A stretch of 64,000 nucleotides of DNA, from assembly GCF_010093535.1 (NCBI RefSeq), contig NW_022985166.1:1396978-1460977 (forward strand), read 5' to 3'. Position numbers and translations under genes: made by a program. Source of the DNA: Lindgomyces ingoldianus. Lineage: Eukaryota; Ascomycota; Dothideomycetes; Pleosporales; Lindgomycetaceae. Positions 21,809 through 33,753 of this stretch are shown here, piece by piece (the first letter of the stretch is position 1; each line of letters starts with the position of its first letter). A model generated the notes under the pieces. It had not been told where the DNA came from and made no database searches. It was given only the letters and a program-made list of their open reading frames with translations.

Positions 21809-23124
21809 ATGGCATCGAGTGTTTTGGGCCAAGTAGAACGTTTCAACCATTGCCCATCGAATAATTCTTTTAGATAGCAATCCTCGAAACCCCATCCCTT
21901 TGCCAACCCATTGCCAATGTCTCAGAAAGTCTCAGAAATAAGCTCAAACAGCCTCCATGTTTCTTCGTCAGCCACATGTTACGCTTAATATCTCACAGGC
22001 ACAATAGACACAGGCACAGGTACCCGCATTCCACTGCACCGCCCCGATCTCCAATTTTCATCTCCTGCGCACTCCGATCTCCGATGCCCGTCACATCCGT
22101 CCCTGAACATCTTCATTTTGCGACCCACGCGTTCCAGCCCAACAACAATTGCGACACATAACATGCGATGAGCATGGTGGATTCATTCCCACCATTTTAG
22201 TCCGCTCTAATTGAACGTTGTAGGATCTAATGTTTCTAGAGGTCGTGTGAGAATATGAACAGATGTTGGACGCCTTTCCCGAAGCCCGCCGGTCTGACGG
22301 TATGCAGTCTGTGCACGCCGGAACAGGAACCAGGAACGTTGTGTGAGGAGGTCGATACGGAGATGTGTCATCACGGATGTTTCGTAATGTTGGGACTGCG
22401 TAGGTGAAGTGCGCTGTGGGAATCGTGTGTCATAGGAATGGGCAGTTGATAAATTCGGACAAAGTAGCATGGAGGCGGTGCGTTTTGGGTTAGTTGCGCG
22501 GGACTACTATTCACTTACCTACTCCAACCCCCTTTACATTTTTACATTTGATGCAGGTCGTCTGTAGAGGTGGAAGAACTTATTTCCTGTCTATTTACCC
22601 AATTCTAATACCATTACTAGAAGATCCCCTTTTGCTCCATGATCTCGAGCATAGCTTGACTTGCTGTAAATATTAGGTCTGCTACGATGCCTATCTCTTC
22701 AATTTTCTTTGGGGATCTAACCCCTTCAATTTAGTTATCTACCTCTCCCCTCTACCTTGCTTAGATGAAGAAGTAGCTGAACCTTCTTTCACATTGCCGG
22801 GGAAACCTTTCGATGCTGAAAACATGCCTCGCACTGAAGAAGAGATGGCTCGTGAACTTTCCTTACACAAGCGAGGAGTATTTCACGTCGCAAGTTAACT
22901 GCTCTACCTGCTGAAAAGCACGCGAGGTAGTATTGCTTTGCCCTGACTCCTATCCTCAATATCGATCCTTGTAGCCGCGAGGTTTCCGTTGCAGAGATGG
23001 CGTAAAAATTCAGGCCACGGTGACAGTGAAAGCAAAGCTTGTGACTGCGGCCATTTCACCATCACATTCTCGTCTCTAGCACTTCTACGGCTGAAATGGG
23101 ACCTTGCAACACACTACCCACAAC
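21809..23124. other. Intergenic stretch without a supported gene
   Basis: About 1.3 kb. Only short frames of biased composition are present (for example 22207-22470, minus). No domain, RNA gene or repeat recognised. Confidence 0.6.
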
Positions 23125-24111
23125 ATGGACAACCTCTCCATCACAGAGCAGAACCAACTCAAGCAGCTCCTTGAGCGAAAGCTCCAGGGCATTCCCTTCG
23201 GTCACGTCGACATCACCTTGGAAGACATCGCCAACTTATCCCTAAAAGCTCTCCAGCTACCAAAGTACTTTTATCCCCCACCCCAGCACTGCTACTAATT
23301 ACCCCCCAGCATCCCGCCCGACATCCAACTAGACTACTTCCTCCGCAACCGCTCCACCATGCTGCAACACTTCGATCTTCCCCACAAATCCATCACCGAG
23401 CAATCCCTCACGCTCACGCGGGCAATATTCTTCTACCGGCTCTCCGAGCGCCACCAATTCTGCCGCTACCATGACCCCATGCGCTGGAACACCCTTCTCT
23501 TCATAACCCTGCTCACCGTCTCCCCATCTTCCTTCCGGACCCTCTCAGCGAAGGAATTCGCCATCTCGTACCTCTTCGCAGTTCTCGAACACCATAACAA
23601 CCCGGGTAGGTTTGACATGCGAGAGAATTTTATCAGGGTATGGAAGTCTGGGAAGTATGAGTTTTGGCGGTTTACGGCGAGTCAGGCGAAGGTTTTAAAG
23701 AGAGAGAGTAAGAGGTTACATGAGGACATGGAGAGAGAGCTAGATATTGCGAGGTATCAGGTTGGGGAGGCTGAGTATATAGATTTTGTAGCAGGGTTTG
23801 TGGGGAGTTTGGTTCCAGGGAGGAAGGATCAGAGGGTGCGTTGTTATCCGGGTGGGGAAGAAGCTAGTGAAGAGAATGGGGATGATGCTTTTGGTATAAA
23901 GGAGGATGAGGATGAGGAAGAGAAGATGGTACATATTGCGGATAACTATATGCTGAAGGCGCTGAGGGTGCCGATTCAGGAGCATGATATTGGGGAACCG
24001 GAAGAGTGTGGTCCGGAGAATAGGGTCGCGAAGATTGAGACTTCGATTGACGCCCTGAAGAAGGTCAAGGCTAGAGATATCTTGCTAGAGCTTCTGAATC
24101 TGTTTACTTGA
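23125..24111 (+). CDS. Hypothetical fungal protein, two exons, 313 aa
   Basis: Exons 23125-23264 and 23310-24111 are joined across a 45-nt intron (GTACTT...CCCCAG), giving a continuous protein that starts MDNLSITEQNQLKQLLERK. The N-terminal half is helical and contains SLKALQLP, spliced to NIPPDIQLDYFLRNRSTM. The middle contains a hydrophobic helix (RWNTLLFITLLTVSPSS), and the C-terminal third is rich in Glu, Asp and Lys with probable coiled-coil character (KEDEDEEEKMVHIADNYM). No named domain recognised. Codon usage shifts from C-rich in the first half to G/A-rich in the second. The start is chosen at the first ATG of the spliced frame. Function unknown. Confidence 0.68.
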
Positions 24112-24599
24112 ATAAGGGAACTATGGCGGAATGTACTATCTTTATTTAAAGTGCCTCCGCTGAAGTGCTTCATTCATAACTGAGCCTTTGGGTTGTGAAT
24201 ATGCAGTTATAGGTCTAGGTCCTCCAAGTCCTCACCTCTCATACTGTGGAATTTAATATTAGTATATCACTGTTTGGCTCGCAAAGACAGTCTCACAACG
24301 TAGTTCTCCGCTGCCTTTTATCTTATTATTAAAGTAGAAATAATCAAAGTTGCTTGCGGAGAAACTTCCAAGAAACTTACGTTACCCGAACTATATTCAA
24401 GCCTGCTTATGAAAACCCTCAAAATTTGCCGCTATCTTTTTCACTTCTGGTCGCTTTCTCTTTTTTACCTAAAATGCAACTCCTAAATTCGAATAAAATG
24501 TCAAAGCGAAAACATTCTAATACATTACGGGACCCTCGAAATACCACGATTTACCTTTCTAGTGTCCTTACATTCTCTCCTTTCTACGGTCCCGCTCCC
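24112..24599. other. Convergent intergenic region
   Basis: 488 bp between the stop codons of two converging genes. AT-rich; holds their 3' ends and presumably their terminators. No feature recognised. Confidence 0.6.
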
Positions 24600-25657
24600 T
24601 TATGCCTTCCCAGGGATCAAAACTCCCCTGTACCTCATCCTGCCCCTTTTCAGCGTTTCCATTGCTTCTGTGATCCCCTCCTCGGACATTGGAAACTCCA
24701 TCAAAATTGGCTTGATCTTATGCAATGATGCAAACTCTAGCATATGGCGATGGACATTGCGGGGCGCAACGACAGTACCTTGTATGCGGATACCCTTTTG
24801 AATCATAGGCTGATATGGAATACTGAAATCCCCTCCGGAGACGGCCAGAGGGAAGATAGTGCTGTCCGGGGCCATGGCTGGGATCATTAGAGGCCAGTCT
24901 GCATTAACGCTAGCATCTATAAGTGAAGGCTGAGGTATGATTTGGGAGATGTACCAGGCTGTGCACTGGTTGTCACCAGAAGAGCATTTATTGGACGACT
25001 AATATTGAGTTCCTTTTGGCCCTTCACTGCGACAAACTCCTTCGCACCCAGCTTCAACGCTTCCTCCTTTTTGCTGTCACTCCCCGAGAACACGATTACA
25101 TCGCAGCCCATCTTCGCCGCAAACTGAATCGCGAGATGGCCCAGACCGCCAACACCTATTACCCCCACATGGTCAGTTGGCTGAATGTCGTACATGCGTA
25201 ATGCATTGAACACAGTAGCACCGCCGCACATCAAAGGCGCGGCCTCTGCATCCGTCATACTGTCGGGAATCTGGAACAGGAAAGATTCCTTCCAAACCGC
25301 ATGGGAAGCAAAGCTGCCCTGGTCGAGGTCTGCAACACCGTAAAAAGCGCGATCAGGGCAATAGGTCTCTTTTCCACTGAGACACCATTCGCAATGGCCA
25401 CAAGAATCATGCTCGTAACCCCATCCGACGCGGTCACCTTTCTTAAGATACTTGACGCTAGGCCCGAGTTGTTCGACGATACCGGCGCCTTCGTGTCCGA
25501 GGGCCATATCGGAGGTCCGATAGTGCTCATCGGTGCCACAGAGACCAGACGCGGTGATTTGTATGAGGACTTGGTCATCTTGGAGGTCGGGCTTGGTAGT
25601 TTTCGATTTGACGATTGAGCCGTCTTTTGATCCCTTGTAGACTGTGAAGGATGGCAT
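24600..25657 (-). CDS. Zinc-dependent alcohol dehydrogenase (MDR superfamily), 339 aa
   Basis: Oxidoreductase that interconverts an alcohol and an aldehyde or ketone with a nicotinamide cofactor. Exons 25657-24955 and 24916-24600, with a 38-nt intron (GTACATC...TATAG). Catalytic zinc ligands: Cys40 and the GHE motif (His55-Glu56). Structural zinc ligands: Cys86, Cys89, Cys92 and Cys100 in CGHCEWCLSGKETYC. The Rossmann motif is GVIGVGGLGHLA. The serine-rich segment after the second beta strand (FSGSDSKKEE) suggests a NADP(H) preference, as in cinnamyl-alcohol-dehydrogenase-like enzymes; this is inference. The substrate is unknown. It lies on the same strand as the DHA2 exporter downstream in coordinates, with a 1.1-kb gap, and may belong to the same accessory block. 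Confidence 0.9.
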
Positions 25658-26772
25658 GGTGGACTAAAGTTAGAACTTTGGTTCGAAGGTCGTGAAATCG
25701 GATGCGATGGAGATATGATTGAAATGGTGGGCTTCAAAACACGAGAAAAGCCTGCCGATTAAATATCAAAACCCCTTATCCTGGTATCCAAACGGAACTA
25801 AACAAGAGGCATTCCACGATATCAATAACGTCCGCTTAGATAATATGCAGAACCCACCGCATTGACCACTCACAACCACGGTTCCAGAATTATCTCATGT
25901 GTTATGACGCCATCCTCGCCCTCCAAAGATTCGTTCGCAATGATAGGACGTACGAAGAGCCCGTTAACCCTGTGTGAGAGGAGATAACGCAAGGTGAATT
26001 GTCGTTGCTGCGGGGAGTTGATTTGGTAAGCATCCGCCCTCTTCATCAACTAATGCATGCATTTTGGAATTCAGGTTTCGCATATACCCCACATTGGCGG
26101 CAAGCGGCCTCATCAAAGATGAAGAGAGAAAGAGGAAGATATAGGGAGAGTCGAACGTGGAATCATGCAATTACAAAGCGCAGATAAGAATTGACAGGGA
26201 TACCGGGAGCAAAGTTCCAAGTTTCGGAGGAGATGGTTCGACAAAGCTCCATCCCAGAACGGAGAGAAGTGTGATTTCCTAGTTGGTATCTATCTAAGCA
26301 GGGTTACTTCATAGAGATATGTAGAGGAGCTTAATTCATGGTCCTGGCTCTTGTGACTGTGTTGTGGTAATAGAATTTCTTCCTGAGAGAGCATCCAGGG
26401 ATACAGAAAGGAGGCCAGTCATATATCTATGTAAAGTCAAAGTGGTCCATGCACTTGCACAGGACACACGTGACACCCGCATCAATCCTACCATAAAGTG
26501 TTTCTTTCAAATAACGGATTGCTGTTCCTTGAGAAAATATCTACGTGGAAATACAATGTGCGGCGTAATAGTTGTCCCAAAAATATTAGACTCACGGTCT
26601 TGAACTCAGCACCCTGTGAAGATGGGTCGTGCTGTTTCACGACATTCAGTGGGTCATATGGCGTCTAAGTAAAGGCTTGATGAGTGTTTCGCTAATGATA
26701 TATTTACAGAGCCTGCCTAATAGAGTGGAGACTTTATTTCTTTATACGGCTCAGACAATCCATTTAAGAAGG
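25658..26772. other. Intergenic region upstream of the dehydrogenase
   Basis: About 1.1 kb between the dehydrogenase start and the 3' end of the MFS gene. No gene or repeat recognised. It should contain the dehydrogenase promoter. Confidence 0.55.
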
Positions 26773-28670
26773 CTATGCACCCTCGGCGACCATCAAGTTC
26801 TTCCCCTTCACACTCACCCACTCTGGCCCCCAAGCAAAGCACCATGCAGTAGCTGTAATTGCAGCTCCCAGATAGAAAGGGCTCAAGATGGCGGAGTTGT
26901 AAGATTGAATCACACCAGGCAACTGCTCAGGAGTAACCGCAGATCTAATAGCGGTAGTGCCCGCGGCTAACAATTTCCCAACATCGACGCCTGGAACATC
27001 CTTCACAAGCTCCTTAACCAATCGTTCGTTAAATATTGTCTGCGAAATACCGGCGAACAGGGCACCCCCAAACATTTGGAAGAATGTGACAGTTGATATA
27101 CCGATCGGGGTCTTCGCGGCGTCGAGAACGGCCTGTACTGCAACTAGTGGTGTTGTCATGAACATTCCGGTGCCGAGCCCGTAGATTACTTGATAACCAA
27201 TCCACTTGGAATTTGAGGTGCCGGCGTCAAAAGTTGTGAAAAGACCGGAGCTTATCGACATGAGAGCTGTTCCGACGAGGAGCCACGGATTGTAGTAGCC
27301 GAGTTTTGTAATCAGCGTTCCAGAAATGATGCTAGAGACAACTTGGCCGAGCATGGTGGGCAAAAGATTGACACCAGAAGTCGTGGGCGACACTCCCTTG
27401 ACTGCTTGAAACCATTCCGGTAGCCACACACCCAGGATTATCTGCGCGCCCATTGCAAACATAGCGCAAAGACTTCCGGAGAGGACTGTTCGCTGGAGAA
27501 GAATCGAAGGCGGAAGCATTGCTTCGTCCCCGCGTCGCCATTCCCACACTGCGAAGATCACGAGAATGACGCCGGCACCAACAAAGAGACCGATAATCCT
27601 GGCGGAGCTCCATGGATATGAGACACCTCCCCATTGAAGAGCGATGAGGATCATGACGATTCCTGGTATGAAGAGTATAGCGCCGATGATGTCGAGTCTT
27701 TTGATTCTCTCGCTAATTCCGGCTTCCTCGACAGCTCTTACCGGAGGGTTGAACACGAAAACAAGCGCAAATATTGTCACGGCGCCAACGGGAAGATTAA
27801 TGTAGAAAACCCATCTCCATGACACGTGTTCCGTGAACCCTCCGCCAACGAGTGGACCTGCAATTGTTGCGACACCAAAGAGGGAGTAGAGAACGCCGGT
27901 GTACATTGGGCGAAGACGAAGAGTCACAATGACCGCGAGGATAGAGAGGGTCCCAGACATGAGTCCAGCTGATCCCGACCCAGCTATTGCCCGACCGATG
28001 ATGAGCATGTTGGAGGAGGTGGCCGCCGCGGATAGGAGGGTACCAAATTCGAAGATGAAGAAAAAAGTCAAGAAGGCCCACTGAATTTCTTAGCTCGGGC
28101 TGGTAATAGTAAGGTGGAAGAGTACTTCATGTTGGCGCCTACCACGGAACAAGACAGGGTTGATTGAGGATAGAAACCTGCATCACAAGATGTTCCTCTT
28201 GATTTTAGGAGGAGGATTGAGGGTTAAACCTTTTCTTGCTAATGTCCCGTAGTATATGCTGACATGTCGTAATGAGGTACACACCTTTAGAGAGAAGTTC
28301 GCATAAAGCTTCCCAGAAAGGGGCTGTAGGGAGCACCTTACACAAAGGTTAGTTGCATTGAAACAAACACCATAGACATTGAGACTTACAATGTGAGCAT
28401 ATAGGCACTAGTGTACCATCCTATATCCTCAGTAGAATGGAACTTCTCCGTGATCTTTGGATTCGCTGTGGTTATGACTGACATGTCTAACGCCGTAAGG
28501 AAGACCGCTACCGCAAGACCAAATATAAGGATGTGAAGTTTGACGCCTGACATAAAGTGTCCCTCGGATTTTTCGCCATCTACAGGAAGGTTCCCAGCGA
28601 TGGAATTGGGAGTAGATGGACTCTTTACTTTCTCATCCACGAGAGACGGTTCTTGTAGCTGGGATTCCAT
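26773..28670 (-). CDS. MFS exporter, DHA2 (14-TM) drug:H+ antiporter type
   Basis: Proton-driven exporter of the major facilitator superfamily, plasma membrane, probably exporting a small molecule. Exon 1 is 28670-28390, a short exon is 28324-28285, and the main exon is 28080-26773; this set gives 542 residues in frame. Family motifs: ALDMSVITTANPKITEKF in TM1, GKLYANFSLK after TM2, IGRAIAGSGSAGLMSG in TM4, LVGGGFTEHVSWRWVFYINL (motif C region and TM6), and WLPEWFQAVKGVSP. The N-terminus is a short hydrophilic tail. The acceptor of intron 1 is ambiguous: see the separate finding. The gene is divergent from a Zn2Cys6 regulator 667 bp away, which suggests local regulation. Confidence 0.88.
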
Positions 28671-29337
28671 GGTAGACTAGTCTTTAGCTTGAGAAGTAGC
28701 AGAAATAATAGAATGATTCAGAGCTAATGGAACACAAGACAACACTTAATCTGGAGAAGATATGAGTAAAGTACAGGGCACTGAAAGAAGCGTGATGGAG
28801 AAATTTTCTTTAAGTACTGAACGATTCATACCTCGGAATCAGGCCGGTGTTCTTCGTCCGCAGGATTGAGAGAAATAGTACAGCCGATAACTGCGGCCTT
28901 ACCAGGCGCCACGCCATTCTTGATACTTTGTCCAGTCCACTTTACGGCTGGGACCTAGGGTGAAATGGGGCCGGAACGGCTTCGGAGGGGATATACGTCT
29001 CCAGATTCCGCTAGGGACGTGCTGAAGGCAAAAAAAAAGTTTAAGCACTGGTTGTGCGGAGGTATAGAATAGTCTCCCAGTGCCATTGTACGTGTTCCAG
29101 GTTTGAGGAAGTAGGACTTCAGGGGGCATTCTTGGAAGCTGAGACGGAAGTCGGGTAATTTTGGGTTCCGTTCCCGTCGGAGCTTTGGTAAGTGGACCGT
29201 GCAATCTGCTTCTTCACCATCCAACAACCCACTCATCCTCCCACCTCATCCAGAAATGCTTCGCTCACATTCCCCCCGACGGAAGTCGGGCCACTGTTCT
29301 GTTCAATCGAAACGTTCTTATCTCGTGCTCGTTAAGG
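28671..29337. promoter_or_regulatory. Divergent promoter between the DHA2 exporter and the Zn2Cys6 regulator
   Basis: 667 bp shared by two divergent starts. It holds two exact copies of GACGGAAGTCGGG (29143-29155 and 29278-29290); the second forms part of a perfect inverted repeat CCCGAC-N4-GTCGGG at 29275-29290. There is also a CCG-N7-CGG pair at 29168-29180. Triplets of this kind are the usual half-sites of Zn2Cys6 regulators. Confidence 0.5.
29275..29290. promoter_or_regulatory. Perfect inverted repeat CCCGAC-GGAA-GTCGGG, candidate regulator site
   Basis: Six-base arms with a four-base spacer, 48 bp upstream of the regulator start codon at 29338. Its right part is identical over 13 bp to a second copy at 29143-29155. 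Binding is inferred only from the CGG/CCG content. Confidence 0.4.
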
Positions 29338-31956
29338 ATGCCGGAAGAGAGTGCAAAGAAGCGCAAAGCCTGCCAAAATTGCACACGGGCTAAGGCGAAG
29401 TGTTCACCATTCGAAAACCGGTCAGATCTTTGTCATAGGTGTCAAAGATTGAAGAAGCAATGTGTTTTTGAAGATGCTGCGAGAAGGAGGGGCCCAAAGA
29501 CACGCTCGTAAGTTTAAATTCTATTGGGGATTCATCACTGTGTTCCCCGCCATCAACCAAACCAAGCAAGTACCATGACCTGCTTGCTTGTTGATGTAGC
29601 TTGTCGGCATTATGCGCATCCCAACAAGGGTTGCGTTGTTTCTCCACCAACGGAACATTAGGGGGATTTGATTTGCAACAGAAATCAGCATCCTCTTACT
29701 ATCCTCCCGAATTTTGGTATGAAGGTTGATAGATCTGATATTCCATGCTTTTGATCCGTGGTATGCGATAATATGCTGCGGTCGGGGGTCCCGTTAGCCT
29801 GAACCTTTATGAGATAACGAGTGCTCATTTGATGCTCCGGTGGTTCTTTGTGCTGGTGTCATCTTTGGATGTCGGCTGATTCTCGAGGCAGGCGTGTCAA
29901 GCAATTAGAGGAACGCGTGGCGAACCTTATTACCATTCTGGAGGCTAATGGACAAGCCACACACAGCAAACCTGCTATATCCACGTCCCCTGTTCTAAGT
30001 GGCATCTTCGCCGACCCAGTGGCCTCAGCGGATGCAAGCAATTCTACCGCGGATTCAACAGGCCAAATGGAGACACCAGAGACCCAATCCGTCAGTGATG
30101 ATATTCCCGACACATTCGATCCTATTGAAGCGGGCCTTCTAGATCAGCGAGGTGCTTCGATGCTTCTCGAGGAATTCCGGAACGTATGTTCATGGTCATT
30201 CCCGTTTGTTATAATTCCAGAGGCGACAAATGTAGACGATCTTCGTCACCGCAGACCCTTCTTGTTCCACGCCCTCATGACAACAATGACCTACAAAACC
30301 CCCGCGATCCAACGTGTCCTCGCCGAGGAGCTAAGAGCGCAAATTGCTTCCCGCATTATTACGCATTCACACAAAACGCTGGAAATCCTTCAAGGCTTAT
30401 TGGTCCACGCTGCTTGGTATCATTTCTTCTTCCGTGCATACAATCAGCAGCTAGCCATCATCCTACAGCTCTGTGTTGCCATGATACAGGATCTTGGACT
30501 CTCAAGGAATCCGAAAGAGAAGTCACGGAACTTGACGCTGTCTGAGCACCACACTGGGATGCCCTTCAAGACGCAGCGTTCTGCTGACGAGAAACGGGCC
30601 TTTTTAGGAACATTTTACCTAGTTAGCGCGTAAGTGCGAAGCCCGAGAGATACAGAAATTGAATTATCGCTGAAACGTTCCCACAGGTTTGCACACGCAT
30701 GGCGGAAACGTGCGACCATGACACATACAAAATTTATGGCACAATGTTGTCACTCTCTTGCAGAGAGACACGAAGTACCTACTGATGGAATGATTACCCC
30801 GCTCGTTCAGTTGGGCGAGTTAATGTGTCGTATTAATGAGTACTACTCATACGACGACATCGAAAATGCGGAAATTCGAGGGGAGCTGTTTCTTGACATG
30901 TCAACGAAGAGTTTCCGCTGTGAACTTGAGCGGATGAAAGATGCTATACCTGAGGCGCTTCAACAGAATAGTGAGTTGCCTTCGATTGCGGTACGGTATC
31001 AATAGGCTGATGTTGAGTGACAACCAGCAACATTAAGCCTTCAATTCCGTCTACTCGACTTGTGGATCCATGAATGCTCCCTCCACAGCTTTCTCTGGAA
31101 CTCGTCGGACCAAAAGAGCCCCCTACAGATCTCTCAACTCAGAATCAAAATGCTCAGCCATTGCGTCCAAAATATCAAGGGATACCTTAACACCTTGCTC
31201 GACTGCCAGCAAACGGCTCTTTACCCCCTCGCATTCCCCGCCTGGTCGGGCTGGTTCTACGCTATCATCGTTGTATGCAAGCTCGTGTTCTTACAAGACA
31301 ATGAGCGCCAAGGCAAGACAACGATGAGCTCCGTTCCGCAAGAATTAAGTAGCCTCCTACCCGGGCATTTTGGACCTGGCGCACCTCACGACTTCTGTGC
31401 CTTGCCAGCCGAGGACCAGCCTACGTCCCCATGGGATCCTGTGTCCGTGGCAAAAGAAACACAAATTCGAGAACTCTTCGAGAAGTTCATCGACAAGTTG
31501 GAATTCACGTTCCCGTATGATGCTTTTGAGTTCGCTACTCCTGATGATGCAACGGCAGAGAAAGAGAAAGAGGATCGCGACCCGCTGTTCAGTATTGCTT
31601 GGCTTCAACGAAGTCTGCTTTATGGCTTTTCCAAGAAGATGAAAGAATATACAACGAGGACTGCGTCAAAGCCCACGGCTAATCCCGTTATAAGCCCCTC
31701 CTCGAACCCGAGCCTGCAACCAAACCCTTCGTTTGCACCCGCTCCGGCCCCCGCGCCGAGCTCTTCGTCACAACCCGGGAGTTATCTGTTGGAGCAAATG
31801 CGTAGCCACCCGATCCCGCTAATCCAGTCCCTTCATTTCAACACCATGAACTTTGATAGTGTAGCTTTGCCTATGGCTCCAATGCTACAGGAGGATGCCT
31901 TCGACGATTGGATGTGGGATTCTATGATGGAGGATTTCAGTTTCCCAAATTTGTAG
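29338..31956 (+). CDS. Zn2Cys6 transcription factor, 706 aa
   Basis: Nuclear fungal regulator. Four exons: 29338-29507, 29892-30629, 30687-30970 and 31028-31956; all junctions are GT...AG and the sum is in frame. The zinc cluster is at residues 12-42 (Cys12, 15, 22, 32, 35, 42; spacing 2-6-9-2-6), followed by RRRGPKTRS and a short coiled coil, VKQLEERVANLITILEANG. The middle carries features of the fungal transcription-factor region, such as LQLCVAMIQDLGLSRNP and the segment around FLGTFYLVSA. The C-terminus is Pro/Ala/Ser-rich with an acidic aromatic end (DDWMWDSMMEDFSF), a probable activation domain. Intron 1 (384 nt) is long for this genome. Divergent from the DHA2 exporter, its most likely target. 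Confidence 0.9.
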
Positions 31957-32426
31957 TATAAGGCAGTAAGGAAATTAGACTTGAGCCTAGCACAGCTTGG
32001 ACGTTTGGGACAGACAGCACAGCATCACAGTCTAAACCCGGAACTTACTAGAGATGCATCTAGCCTTCAAAATAGATCAACTATGGCTAGGCTACTGAAT
32101 CCACATTGCAATTTAAGCCGTTAACCTGTTGCTGAGTTTAGGCATCCTGTAGCATGCATGGTGACCTACTAAGACACAGGATGCCGTTGCTGAAAGTGAG
32201 TACCCCGAAGCGGCAAGGCGCCCGCTTCACGTGATGCGCTAACGAGCTAATCCCTGTCTGCTGCTCGCGTTGTGAACTATTCGCGACTTGAAACTTCGGG
32301 AGCGTCGAAACATGCACTCACCACCATAGCAGCGCCTTTACCTACAGCTTCATCGCCATCTCCTCGCTTCTTCCTAGGTTTCTCCGCGTCTCTAATATAC
32401 AGCTCCACCCCACTGCCGCCCTCGCA
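31957..32426. other. Intergenic region upstream of ARP1
   Basis: 470 bp between tandem genes. No gene recognised; should contain the ARP1 promoter. Confidence 0.55.
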
Positions 32427-33753
32427 ATGGGCTCCCGACTTCACAACGCTCCCATCGTGCTGGACAACGGCAGTGGCACCATCCGAGCGGGCTTTGCAGG
32501 ACAAGACGTGCCTAAATGCTTCTTCCCTTCCTTTGTCGGCCGGCCGAAACATGTGCGGACAATGGCAGGAGCCCTGGAAGGCGATGTTTTCATTGGCCCG
32601 CAAGCGCAGCAGTATAGGGGCCTGTTCAAAATCAACTATCCACTAGAGCATGGCATAGTCACAGATTGGGATGATATGGAGAGAATATGGCAGTACGTGT
32701 ATACGGAAGAGTTGAAGACGGTTAGCGAGGATGTGAGTAGCGAGTCTGTCTCCAGAGCCGTGTGACAGCCCAGTCCAGGATGCACGCTAACAGCTTCCTT
32801 CATTTGACAGCATCCGGTGCTCCTAACAGAACCTCCATTAAATCCTCGAGAGAACCGGGACACGGCTGCGCAAATACTGTTCGAGACCTTCAACGTCCCC
32901 GCTCTCTACGCCTCTGTCCAGGCCGTCCTCTCACTATATGCTTCCGGGAAAACTACTGGAATAGTCCTGGACTCGGGCGACGGAGTGTCACATGCGGTGC
33001 CTGTCTTCCAGGGATTCGCTATCCCCAACAGTATCAGACGCATCGACGTGGCAGGGCGAGACGTGACAGAGCACCTGCAGCAATTGCTCAGGAAAAGCGG
33101 GCGCATTTTCCACACCAGCGCAGAGAAAGAGACAGTCAAGCAAATCAAAGAGGCAACGTGCTATGTTGCGTTGGACCCCGCAAAGGAGGAGAAGGAGTGG
33201 TCTGGCACAGCGAGGACGGACGGGAAGAGCGTCGAGTACACGTTGCCAGATGGTCAGAAGTTGAAGGTAAGAGAATTATGCCGTACAACATCGAGCGCAT
33301 AAGCTAATAACATATTCCTAGGTTGGCGCTGAGCGATTCCGGGCACCGGAGATTCTCTTTAATCCTGAGTTAATTGGACTCGAATATCCCGGCGTCCATC
33401 AGATCGTCGTCGAGGCCATCCAGCGGACCGATATGGACCTCCGCAAAGCCTTGTACGGAAACATTGTGCTGTCTGGAGGCTCCACGCTGACGGCCGGCTT
33501 CGGGAAAAGGTTGCTGCACGAGGTGCAACGGTTGGCAGTGAAGGACATGCGAATCAAAATATTAGCTCCACCGGAGAGGATATACACCACGTGGACGGGG
33601 GGAAGTATCCTCGCTGGACTGAGTACTTTCAAGAAGGTGAGCTCTGGTGCCATCGACAAGGTTTCTGATGCAAGGCTAACAGTTCACTAGATGTGGGTCG
33701 AGAAGGACGAATGGCAGGAAAACCCAGATATCATCCACACCAAATTCGCCTAG
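32427..33753 (+). CDS. arp1: Actin-related protein ARP1 (centractin, dynactin filament subunit)
   Basis: Forms the short actin-like filament of dynactin, which links dynein to cargo and is needed for nuclear migration in hyphae (ro-4 in Neurospora). Four exons: 32427-32732, 32811-33266, 33322-33636 and 33691-33753, all phase 0, giving 379 residues, the usual length. Actin-fold motifs: nucleotide loop [25 protein letters not shown], second phosphate loop [15 protein letters not shown], and adenosine-binding [18 protein letters not shown]. The C-terminal exon [10 protein letters not shown] plus the end DIIHTKFA is typical of ARP1 rather than actin (no C-terminal KCF). Housekeeping gene unrelated to the neighbouring accessory genes. 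Confidence 0.95.
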
